This document shows positions 1 to 7,315 of a stretch of DNA of 52,198 nt, piece after piece. Source of the DNA: an uncultured Chloroflexota bacterium (GTDB lineage Bacteria; Chloroflexota; Anaerolineae; Anaerolineales; Anaerolineaceae). The notes under the pieces were generated by a model, which did not search any database, was not told the origin of the DNA, and saw nothing but the letters and a program-made list of their open reading frames with translations. Both the position numbers and the translations under genes were made by a program. The stretch's first letter is position 1, and the number at the start of each line of letters is the position of its first letter. The stretch spans positions 1 through 52,198 of the forward strand of contig CADATZ010000021.1 of the NCBI GenBank assembly GCA_902791025.1, given 5' to 3'.

Positions 1-90
1 ATTTTCATGCTGCTGTTTTCTTTATCCAATCATATCGTAGCTATTTTAATATGTATTATACTACTTACAGTATTTTTCAATTCATATTAG

Positions 91-108
91 TAAGTATTAT
101 AATACTTA
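91..108. repeat. 18 bp perfect palindrome
   Basis: TAAGTATTATAATACTTA reads identically on both strands. It lies between the window edge and a small minus-strand gene that ends at 139, so it could be an operator, part of a terminator or the trace of a mobile-element end. No T-run follows it on the minus strand. Function is not assigned. Confidence 0.4.
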
Positions 109-138
109 TTGAATATATGATTGGAGATCAGCTGACTT

Positions 139-384
139 CTATCGTTCACCCTGCCAGGCATATCCGGTTTGTTCGTAAAGAAGTTTTGGTGATATATAAT
201 AATTGATCCTTCCCAATCTACTGTCCATTTCCTCAATTGTTGTCACCAGTTTACCATTACGGGTGGCATTCCCAATAGGCAGCCATCCGCAAATCAATCC
301 TGCTCTAACCCAGCAGGCATCCTTACCATAAGCCTTTGCAGCAATTGAAACTGGGACAGACCCTATTGCAAGTTCTGGTTCCAT
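139..384 (-). CDS. Small helix-turn-helix-like protein, mobile-element associated
   Basis: This 81-residue basic protein is preceded by a good ribosome binding site (AAGGAGA about 9 bases before the ATG). Residues about 10-35 (VSIAAKAYGKDACWVRAG) look like the recognition part of an excisionase/MerR-like helix-turn-helix: a short helix, a turn, then a Trp-Val-Arg helix. Similar small proteins occur in Clostridial integrative elements and prophages. That is recalled family knowledge, and I cannot name a defined family. It is the last gene of the minus-strand block that holds KptA and the recombinase, about 110 bases after the KptA stop. It might be an excisionase or a regulator of the element. 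DNA binding is inferred from pattern only. Confidence 0.6.
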   Translation of the reverse strand: MEPELAIGSVPVSIAAKAYGKDACWVRAGLICGWLPIGNATRNGKLVTTIEEMDSRLGRINYYISPKLLYEQTGYAWQGER

Positions 385-498
385 TTTAGAAAATCTCCTT
401 TTTGTGTTTACGGTCTTAAGACTAATTAATACTGAGGATCGACGTTCTGAAGAATAATTGGCATACTCCCTGGAATTGCTTATCAGGAATATTGCCTA

Positions 499-1110
499 TC
501 ATCTGCGAGTTTCATCAGTTGACTCCTCTGCATTGAAAGGCTCTGCTTTGGGCAATATATCTCCAGGGTAAATAATATTGTTTTTCAGATATTCAGCAGG
601 AACGTATTTTGTCAGCCAAACACGATTTTCAGATAAAAAGAACTTATATCCCTTGCGAGACATATCCCCTGCCTGGATCGTAAAGACAGCTGGTTTTCCG
701 TGTCTTTGTCCTACGTCGATTGCAGTATGTATATCTTTTGAAAGATGAACATATAACCGACTTTGTGGAAACAGCCCTTTCTTCAGAATAGATGATACAT
801 TTTTTGTCCCTGTTCCGTGATATAGAACTTCAGGCGGGTTTTGCTCTTTTAGTTCCACATCGACTTCAATTGAATGTCCCTGATTCGCCCGGATTTTTGT
901 GTGATCAGGATTGAATGCAAACCGTTGTTTATTATCAGTCCGTACAATTTCTTCCAGCATGTTCATATCAAAATGTCTGTTTTTCTTGATTCCAGCGATC
1001 AGTTCAAATACATTCGCCCATCCATGTTCATCCAAAGAAATCCCGATGACCTCCGGTTTGTGCCGAAGGATCAAAGAAAGAAACTTTCCGTTTTTTATCA
1101 GTTCATCCAT
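499..1110 (-). CDS. kptA: RNA 2'-phosphotransferase, KptA/Tpt1 family
   Basis: The 203-residue product matches the KptA/Tpt1 fold from end to end. It has the N-terminal winged-helix part with LSLILRHKPE (residues about 11-20), the YHGT motif near 97, the VHLS motif near 120 and RVWLTKYVP near 168, which together form the NAD-binding and catalytic Arg/His/Arg set. The family moves an internal RNA 2'-phosphate to NAD+, giving ADP-ribose 1'',2''-cyclic phosphate and nicotinamide. I chose the ATG at 1110 because family homology begins there. An in-frame GTG at 1152 would add 14 residues and overlap the upstream gene. The gene starts 17 bases after the stop of a macrodomain remnant, a logical partner because macrodomains act on ADP-ribose derivatives. 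An RNA ligase and phosphoesterase lie upstream on the same strand. Confidence 0.9.
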   Translation of the reverse strand: MDELIKNGKFLSLILRHKPEVIGISLDEHGWANVFELIAGIKKNRHFDMNMLEEIVRTDNKQRFAFNPDHTKIRANQGHSIEVDVELKEQNPPEVLYHGTGTKNVSSILKKGLFPQSRLYVHLSKDIHTAIDVGQRHGKPAVFTIQAGDMSRKGYKFFLSENRVWLTKYVPAEYLKNNIIYPGDILPKAEPFNAEESTDETRR

Positions 1111-1127
1111 ATTGAACAGCCTGTTAC

Positions 1128-1466
1128 CTATCTCAAAATATCCCGAAAACACAGATAATTTGTGTCATCACCCGGACGGCAATAGACAGCAAATTCAATT
1201 GTTTTAAAAACATGCATGAAGCCTTGGATCGTTTCTTTTGCCGCAGCTGCAACAATTTCCGGATCATTCATAAAAGCACCACAACCAAAAGCTCCGAGAA
1301 TGATCGCATGATCATTATTGGTCGCAGCGATTGAAAGGATCCGGTACAGACGTTTGCAGTGGAGAGATTTCTTTTTTTCATCTGAGATTCTGATTCGTCT
1401 GTCACCATCCCTCTGAGTCATCACATTGAATGGGTATGATCGTTGATTTGGAGCAGCCCAAGTGAG
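1128..1466 (-). pseudogene. TIGR02452-family macrodomain (PARG-like), N-terminally truncated
   Basis: Only the C-terminal third of a TIGR02452 protein remains. It begins at a Thr-Trp-Ala-Ala-Pro-Asn segment (about 1452-1463), equivalent to the family's conserved AAPN stretch, and continues through LGAFGCGAFMNDP to the FAVYCRPGDD tail. The frame has a stop at 1470-1472, just upstream of the homology, so the N-terminal ADP-ribose-binding half is missing. The only usable start inside is a GTG at 1424. Full-length members are about 270 residues; here about 110 survive. The break lies about 26 bases from the end of a serine recombinase gene, which suggests that the element's integration or a deletion cut the gene. 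The missing half is not elsewhere in the window. The intact protein would be expected to hydrolyse ADP-ribose conjugates. Confidence 0.75.
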
Positions 1467-1491
1467 ACGTTAGAATTGTCTACTCATTTGC

Positions 1492-3144
1492 TTATACATT
1501 CTGATTTATGATCGGCAGCTTAAGTCTGATTGACTTAAGCCATTGTCCATTCTCCTGCTTTTCCGGATGAATTTGAATTTCATCAATCAGGAGCTCAATG
1601 AACTGCTTCCGTTCAAGGTCGTCCATATTTGAAAAGATGTTTTCAAAGTTGAGCAAAATCTTGTAAATATTATCCCCAGTGATTTTATCCTGCTCAATCA
1701 CATCTTTTCTGGCCTGAGCTTTTTCCAGTTCATTTTCAAGTTCATCTATCCTGTTGTAAGTCTGATCCAATCGTTTATCAAGATCTCCCTTATGACGTTC
1801 GTAATGTATATCTTCCCTGTCAAGGCTGTCTATTTCATCGATCAACCGATCTTTCAAGCCATAATTATGCCTCAACTGTTTAGTGTAGTTGTTGATCTCG
1901 GCGTCAATTTCAGTTGTGTCAACCTTTGTATTGATTTTCTGCCGCATTAATTCTGCAAATTTTGGTTTCTTTACCAAATCACCTATGACTTCAATCACAT
2001 CGGAATTCAGGACCGCTTCGTTGATCTGTTTACTAAAATCACATTTATACCCACGGGTCATATCCCTGTGTTTACATCGATAGAAGAAAATGTCCTTATA
2101 ATTTGAACCATCCTCCTTTTTCTTCTTGTTCACATTGGAGTGCATTCCGGCTCCGCATTCCGGACATTTTACGATACCGCTGAGCAAATGTACTTTTTCA
2201 TTCTTGCTGCGATTTACTTTTTCATATTTCTTTGCCTGAGATTCCATTTTTTTCTGAGCTTTATTCCAAAATTCTTCACTCACAATTGGTTGATGTGCAT
2301 TGGGAACCAGCAGATATTCTTTCTGAGGAACCAGGTGATAATCATCCCTTGTTCCTATGACCTTTTCAATCTTTCTGCGGCCATAGGCGATATTTCCACA
2401 GTACACTGGGTTTCTCAGTATTTGTCGAACAAACGCTGCAGAGAACAGTTCAGCCTTTCCGTTTTGTCGGGGAATTTTTCGGATACCATGATTCTCAAGA
2501 TATTTGGAAATTCCGTTTGCTCCGGTATCGGTATTGATATATCAGTCGAATATAATCCGGATCGCTTTCGCTTCTTCTTCATTGATTTCAAGCTTACCAT
2601 CTACGATTTTATATCCGTATGGCGCAAATCCACCATTCCATTTTCCTTCACGGGCTTTCTGCATTCGTCCCTCCATAGTTTGGATCCGGATATTCTCTTT
2701 TTCAATCTCAGCAACAGCTGAAAGGACAGAGATGATCAATTTTCCGGCATCCTTGGAGGAGTCAATGCCATCTTCAACGCAAATCAGATTGACGCCATAA
2801 TCCTGCATTACTTGCAGTGTGTTGAGTACATCAGCAGCATTTCGTCCAAAGCGGGATAGTTTATAAACCAGGATGTAAGAAATGCCATCTTTTCCAGATT
2901 TCATATCATTGATCATTTCCCGAAAATGGATCCGATTTTCAATTGATCTGCCCGATTTACCGGCGTCTTCGTATTCTCTGACGACTTCGTAGCCGTTAAA
3001 AGCAGCGAAAGCTCTCATACGTTCTTTCTGCGCATCCAGAGAATAACCGTCCACCTGCATCACGGTAGATACACGGGAATAGATGTAAACCTTGATCGTA
3101 TGTTTACTAGTTATCATCTGAGAATCTTCTTTTGAATGTATCAA
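1492..3144 (-). pseudogene. Large serine recombinase, interrupted by one in-frame TGA
   Basis: The reading frame would encode about 549 residues if a TGA at 2542-2544 were read through. N-terminal resolvase domain: YSRVST with the nucleophilic Ser (about residue 25), then SLDAQKERM, LVYKLSRFGRNAADVL and the Recombinase-domain entry GGFAPYGY. After the TGA the same frame continues directly with NTDTGANGISKYLE and the PVYCGNIAYGRRK region, then a zinc ribbon (CPECG near 2155-2170, with further Cys in RCKHRD and YKCDF) and a long coiled coil. No frameshift is needed, so this is a single nonsense codon. Neighbouring genes use TGA as stop, so recoding is unlikely unless it is specific readthrough. 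Such enzymes integrate phages and ICE-like elements. The insertion abuts the truncated TIGR02452 gene. Confidence 0.88.
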
Positions 3145-3357
3145 CTAACTGCAAAGTGTATTGGTAATACTTTAACAACAGATTACAAGTTACTTCTTCA
3201 TTACAAAGTACAGAGAGATGTATTTCAGGAAATGTATTGAATCATATAGCAATAATTTCCTGTAATTTCAAGAGCAGAGAGAGCCAAGTTCGGCTTCCTT
3301 TTATAATTATTGTTGGTTATTGTCTTTCTTCCTCTTTTCTCTACAGAAACATGCCAT

Positions 3358-3504
3358 TTATTCTTTTTCTCTCTTGAGAGCATCGAAGTCTATTTCGCTG
3401 GCATAGTTCATGACCATCTTTGCCAGGAAATCAGCTAGTTTTTTCCAAGGATCTACGCAAACATCATTATTTTTGCTCGGATCGTATATTAGTTCAACAT
3501 CCAT
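3358..3504 (-). CDS. Small acidic protein of unknown function (48 aa)
   Basis: An ATG at 3504 is preceded by a strong GAAAGGAGA ribosome binding site 6-7 bases away. The frame runs 48 codons to TAA at 3358. The product begins MDVELIYDPSKNND, has a central DPWKKLADFLAKMVMNYA amphipathic helix and ends KREKE. It lies between the phosphoesterase gene and the recombinase on the same strand. I recognise no family. Small proteins of this style are common in phage and mobile-element modules. The strong ribosome binding site is the main support that it is translated. Confidence 0.6.
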   Translation of the reverse strand: MDVELIYDPSKNNDVCVDPWKKLADFLAKMVMNYASEIDFDALKREKE

Positions 3505-3550
3505 GAAATTCTCCTTTCAAAACATATCAAAACCTGAGGACGTTGACCTC

Positions 3551-3673
3551 TTACCACGCCCGTTCTGGTAGCTGCTTTGGTTCATCTGTACCTGATTTGA
3601 ATACGGTCCCACCGGGAAAATAATTCCTGTCCTCATTGTTCAGAGGATTCGGATCTTTTCTTGTTATTATCAA
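3551..3673 (-). CDS. Possible small ORF overlapping the phosphoesterase stop (40 aa)
   Basis: A TTG at 3673 overlaps the TGA stop of the phosphoesterase gene (TTGA), and the frame stays open for 40 codons to TAA at 3551. The product is hydrophilic, with the core KDPNPLNNEDRNYFPGG. The TTG start and weak ribosome binding site make it uncertain. A competing 39-codon ATG frame lies in the same stretch (about 3518-3637) and ends right at the ribosome binding site of the following 48-codon gene. At most one is likely to be real. No family is recognised. Confidence 0.3.
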   Translation of the reverse strand: MIITRKDPNPLNNEDRNYFPGGTVFKSGTDEPKQLPERAW

Positions 3674-4677
3674 CTGACGCATTTCAGAGCTTGTCCCTTT
3701 CGTCTATCCTTGTCTATTGCGACCCACTCATCCAGTGTCATTGGCTGATAATTGCTGAACATACAGAAGCAGTTGATCATATTGCATTGGATCGGTTCCG
3801 GTTCAGTTGAATGTTTGGGCATTACTTTTGTTTCTCTTGTCTCCATGATAAAACGGTTGATCAGTCTTTCATCATGGGTGTTATGAACATGACCATAAAG
3901 CATGTAAACCAGTGGATTCCCTGCCTGATCCCTTCGGTATTGTCCTTTATAGCAGAAAAGCGGATAATGAGAAAGAATCACATGCCGGCCATAATCGTGA
4001 ATCTCGCTGTAATGTTCAATGCTGCGAAACCATGAGCGGTCAAAGGATTTATCCTCCAGGTATTTGTCATGATTACCGATGATCAGATGCAATTTCCCAT
4101 TCAAGCGATTCAGTATTTTTGCAGTGGCATCTCCTTTGGCAATACTGAAGTCACCGAGAATAAACACATCATCTTTTGACCGGACTTTTTTATTCCACTG
4201 GGCGATCATATGTTCATTCATCTCTTCATATCCGGAAAATCCGCGATGATCCATCTCAAAGCAGATTCTGTTGTGATAAAAATGACAGTCTGCAATATAC
4301 AGGATTTGCGGCGGAATAGTTCGTTGTTTCAGGTCCTTTAAAACTCCCCGCATACGCTTACGCAAGTTGTATACATCATCTGTACTGTATCGGGGATCTG
4401 TTTTCAGATCAGAAAAAGCATTGAGAACTGCTATTTCCTCGATACCGGAAACACGAGAGATTGCTTCATTGTTTCCAACAGAAGCTATATAAAATAGATC
4501 CAGCACTGATTTCAGAAACCGAACCTGTTTTTCATCTAATGCCGTAGACAAATCATATGCATACACATATTTTTTGGATACTTCAGACGCAGTATGCAGC
4601 AGATCGCTGCATATCAGTAATTCCTTTTCAGTCAATTGTATGATTGGCTTTTGTTTATCCTGATCCATTTCCTTCAC
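3670..4677 (-). CDS. Calcineurin-like metallophosphoesterase
   Basis: This 335-residue protein has an N-terminal helical extension (1-120) of unknown role, followed by a metallophosphoesterase domain. The metal-binding motifs are in order: IADCHFYH (DxH, near 128), ILGDFS (GD, near 173), IIGNHDKY (GNHD, near 199), LSHYPL (H, near 235) and LYGHVHN (GHxH, near 263). The DCH motif followed by an early His resembles the small phage-type phosphoesterases. Its ATG overlaps the stop of the RNA ligase gene by four bases (ATGA), so the two are translationally coupled. Beside an RNA ligase and KptA it could heal RNA ends, for example opening 2',3'-cyclic phosphates, or process ADP-ribose phosphates. 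The substrate is inferred from context only. Confidence 0.85.
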   Translation of the reverse strand: MKEMDQDKQKPIIQLTEKELLICSDLLHTASEVSKKYVYAYDLSTALDEKQVRFLKSVLDLFYIASVGNNEAISRVSGIEEIAVLNAFSDLKTDPRYSTDDVYNLRKRMRGVLKDLKQRTIPPQILYIADCHFYHNRICFEMDHRGFSGYEEMNEHMIAQWNKKVRSKDDVFILGDFSIAKGDATAKILNRLNGKLHLIIGNHDKYLEDKSFDRSWFRSIEHYSEIHDYGRHVILSHYPLFCYKGQYRRDQAGNPLVYMLYGHVHNTHDERLINRFIMETRETKVMPKHSTEPEPIQCNMINCFCMFSNYQPMTLDEWVAIDKDRRKGQALKCVS

Positions 4678-5720
4678 GATTCATTCTTCAAAAGATACTT
4701 ATTGCTGACCACTTTCATAGAAAGTGATGCGCTGATCAACGGAGAGAAAATGGGTTCTGTCGGACGAATAACGATTCCTTCCTTTTTTCCACCGTTGGGA
4801 TAATCACCGTCAGCACGGGTCAGCAATGATTCCACTGTTGGATATTTAGACGGCAAATCAATGTCCACTTCTTCGATGGGCACATGAACCATCTCCAATT
4901 CTTCACAGATTTTCAGCATACGGTTCAGACCGACACGTTTCCCATTCTCGCGAATGGTGAATACATACCATTCAGGTTTTGTCAACCGCAGCCGGTTCTG
5001 CTGGATACCGGGAGCACACAGTTCACCCTGGATCGTCAGCGTTTTCAAGCCTTCCTTCATCATAAAGTCTTCCATCTTAGCCTGATATCCGCGTTCTTTG
5101 ACCAGGTTGAAGAAAGAACTGCTGCCGTCATCCTTGTATTCATAATTGTGACCGGTCACGTGGAAACTGTCGTCGTCAATACCAATGGAATGAGAGGATC
5201 CATCCATTTTGGTACTGATATAATATTCCAGTCCTGCAAATGCCTGAATCAGATCCGGATTTTCCTGAACGCGTGTTTCGTCAGTATGCGGTATATCGTA
5301 TGGGAGCGTTCCAATGACGGTGCCTCCGGTGGTTGCCCGTTCTTCGATTTCCCATTTTCTGACACCAAGGAGTTCGGTCATATCATCACCGACTTCAGCA
5401 GTTTCCGGAATTTCCGGAAAAGCAGAGAGCGGCAGCAACAAACCCTGGGATATCTGACCGCGGAACTTCATGGTCCTCAGTCGGAAACCTTCTCCCATGA
5501 TATCAGTCTTTTTGTAACTGGATGCCCGCATGAATTCGAATGCTTCCCGGATGGGCAGAAAGCTGTCGATTTCAAAATATATTGCCTTGTCCATCGGCTG
5601 GAACTGGCCTTTGTTCACGACACACTGCCATCCCAGAACATGCGCCAGTTCGATCCGATCAGCCCCTTCGATCGGTGAAAGATTCCATATTTTTTGAATG
5701 CTTGCAAGTTTTCTGCTCAT
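4674..5720 (-). CDS. RNA ligase, Rnl5/DraRnl (DRB0094) family
   Basis: The product has 348 residues from the ATG at 5720, which has a GAGGAG ribosome binding site. A longer frame from 5837 lacks such a site. Residues 1-130 form the family's N-terminal OB-like domain (SIQKIWNLSPIEGADRIELA, WQCVV, SQGLLLPLS). The nucleotidyltransferase domain follows, with motif I KMDGSS near 179 (the lysine that takes AMP), GELC near 240, a YVFTI motif near 263 and EGIVIRP (motif IV) near 325, ending with a KVVSNKYLL motif V. Deinococcus DraRnl seals 3'-OH/5'-phosphate nicks in RNA or RNA:DNA duplexes. Here the gene is coupled to a phosphoesterase, and a tRNA-like sequence lies about 220 bases upstream on the same strand. 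A role in repairing cleaved RNA is inferred. Confidence 0.9.
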   Translation of the reverse strand: MSRKLASIQKIWNLSPIEGADRIELAHVLGWQCVVNKGQFQPMDKAIYFEIDSFLPIREAFEFMRASSYKKTDIMGEGFRLRTMKFRGQISQGLLLPLSAFPEIPETAEVGDDMTELLGVRKWEIEERATTGGTVIGTLPYDIPHTDETRVQENPDLIQAFAGLEYYISTKMDGSSHSIGIDDDSFHVTGHNYEYKDDGSSSFFNLVKERGYQAKMEDFMMKEGLKTLTIQGELCAPGIQQNRLRLTKPEWYVFTIRENGKRVGLNRMLKICEELEMVHVPIEEVDIDLPSKYPTVESLLTRADGDYPNGGKKEGIVIRPTEPIFSPLISASLSMKVVSNKYLLKNES

Positions 5721-5943
5721 ATTGTACTCCTCGTATAATAAAAAACTGCCTGTCATACAGCCATGTGGGTAACTCCCGGTCAACCGCTTTATCACCAAAC
5801 CATACTCATGGATTTCAGCATGTCGCCATGCCTGCATCTTGTTGCATGTTATCCTGTCACAGTTTACTAAAAATACTGTTGAAAGTTTCCTGGTGACCTA
5901 TGATAGTTCACAAAAGACAGGTAAAAACATTCGTGCCATTCAT

Positions 5944-6014
5944 TTGCCAGGTTGGAATCGAACCAACAACCTCATGATCTTCAGTCATGCATTCATCCAT
6001 TGAACTACTGTAGA
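5944..6014 (-). tRNA. tRNA-Phe(GAA)-like sequence with degenerate acceptor stem
   Basis: Read on the minus strand, this 71-base stretch folds as a tRNA. The D-arm is GTTC/GAAT (6002-6005 with 5991-5994). The anticodon stem CATGA/TCATG is perfect, with loop CTGAAGA giving anticodon GAA (Phe), and the variable loop is AGGTT. The T-arm GTTGG-TTCGATT-CCAAC (5951-5967) is perfect. The acceptor (6008-6014 with 5944-5950) pairs at only four of seven positions, with three mismatches in a row, and no CCA is encoded. It may be a tRNA pseudogene, a tRNA-derived attachment-site scar, or a tRNA-like RNA used by the neighbouring RNA repair genes. Confidence 0.65.
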
Positions 6015-6116
6015 CAGATGGCCTGATATCCATTTTGCAGATGAATATCCTGTTATGCTGCTTAACCCTGCGGCGGGAAAGCGGGTTCGGAGCTTTCGTA
6101 TGACAGACAGTTAATT

Positions 6117-6776
6117 TCAAAATTCTATGAAAGTTGTTGCGTTTGATACCTTGATTCTGGTATTCAATTCACTCAGCCATGTTTCAATTTTTTCATGCAG
6201 TTCCTGCATTTTCTTTTTAGCACCCAGTGGATCAATAATCTCAGTTGTGTTTTCCTTGACGTATGCGTCTACAACATCAAGTGGCTTGAGTTCTTTTGTT
6301 TTGCTGTCTTTTCCCAGAATACTCATCCTCATCTCTTCAGCCTGACGTTCGACGTTTTTATTTTTTGCATCAGCAACCATTATTGCGTTCTGGTATTGTT
6401 TTCGAAACTGTTCAATGATGCTGCTCTCGAAAGATGCATCAACAGAATATACACCTTCACCCTTCAGACGGTTACGCAGTGCGATCGCATCGGCAACAGT
6501 GTACTTGCCATATATGGTTTCAATCCAGGTCGCAGCATTAGAGGCTATAATGGCAGCATCGAGCCGTTGGTAGCGTTCAATCAGATCCGTGATCTGCTGA
6601 TAAGCGGATTCCGCATTTTTACTGAATTCTTCAACCGAGATACGGTTGTCAGCTGTCGTTTCCTCGTTCCTTTTTTTGACGTCGACAAGTTTTATTTTCT
6701 CAATTTTGTCGTTGATCTTTTTAACTAAAAGATCTCGTTCATCCAGGGCTTGCGTCATAAGCATTTTTTCTGTCAT
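6117..6776 (-). CDS. Coiled-coil protein, DIP1984-like pattern
   Basis: The ATG at 6776 has a GGAGG ribosome binding site five bases upstream, so it is preferred over the longer frame from 6806. The 219-residue product is hydrophilic and mostly helical. Residues about 8-105 carry ALDERDLLVKKI, a long helix, then ITDLIERYQRLDAAI, SNAATWI and YTVADAIALRNRLK. This resembles the small DIP1984 family (eRa.L...I, L..lI..iN.tN, tL.daLa.Rd.L), but with an added C-terminal coiled region. The function of that family is unknown. The gene is first in the minus-strand block that continues through the tRNA-like sequence to the RNA ligase. No signal peptide or membrane segment is visible. Confidence 0.6.
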   Translation of the reverse strand: MTEKMLMTQALDERDLLVKKINDKIEKIKLVDVKKRNEETTADNRISVEEFSKNAESAYQQITDLIERYQRLDAAIIASNAATWIETIYGKYTVADAIALRNRLKGEGVYSVDASFESSIIEQFRKQYQNAIMVADAKNKNVERQAEEMRMSILGKDSKTKELKPLDVVDAYVKENTTEIIDPLGAKKKMQELHEKIETWLSELNTRIKVSNATTFIEF

Positions 6777-7315
6777 AAGTACCTCCCAAATATGCACAAT
6801 GCTCACTTGTCACAGAATCATAAATTCTTATTGCAAAACAGTCGACCTGATGAAGTCCACAATAATAGATATCTATGTCTAATTTTGAAAAAAATTACAA
6901 ATGAACAATTTCTTATTTTGGCAGTTATAATATCGGATTGAGTTTCGATTTAGAACTTCAGAGAGGCCTGCTGGATATTTGTATCGGAGTGGCAGCTATT
7001 AAAGTGGTGTATCCTGCCGTGCGGTTTTTTCCGGCTAAATTGGATGCTGATGGGCTGTTTCTTCTGAGGCAGCCCATTTGTTAATGAAAGCAGATCCCTT
7101 TTTCCTTCTATAAAAAGAGCTCTGTTTTTCTTATTTCAGTCGAATTATTTTTTCAGAGATTACAGTCTCGGATCGACGGGTTCACTTTCCAGAGCAAGGA
7201 CAGCGAAAGAACATTCGTGGATCTTATACAACCAATCAAAATTTGAAGATGGAAAGATGGAATCATACTTTATCCGTCAATACATGGAAGCACGCGACTT
7301 CAGTCGTGTGAGGCT
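6777..7315. other. Gene-poor interval with a mobile-element-like hairpin
   Basis: I see no convincing gene here. A hairpin ATGGGCTG/CAGCCCAT sits at 7050-7077 and could terminate transcription entering from the left on the plus strand. An IS200/IS605-like hairpin is at 7291-7310. A plus-strand frame is open across about 7080-7410 but has no recognisable product and little start support. Confidence 0.5.
7291..7310. mobile_element. IS200/IS605-end-like hairpin
   Basis: CACGCGAC-TTCA-GTCGTGTG forms an eight-pair stem (one G-T) with a four-base loop, followed by AGGCTTCACG. The shape and sequence resemble the subterminal palindromes bound by TnpA at the ends of IS200/IS605 elements (CACGACTTNAGTCGTG...TTCAC). 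No tnpA or tnpB gene is nearby, so at most one solo end or remnant is present. The call rests on recalled similarity only. Confidence 0.35.

Noticed and set aside
91..108. Palindrome as CRISPR or att repeat
   Set aside because: A single copy with no spacers or partner copy in the window.
2542..2544. TGA reassigned as an amino acid across the genome
   Set aside because: Several sound genes here (metallophosphoesterase, frdB, lacI) end naturally at TGA with matching family lengths.
4884..5678. 264-codon plus-strand frame opposite the RNA ligase
   Set aside because: Entirely inside the ligase gene in antisense, with no ribosome site or family match.
5908..6120. 70-codon minus-strand frame over the tRNA-like sequence
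   Set aside because: It reads through the folded tRNA-like arms and has no ribosome binding site or recognisable product.
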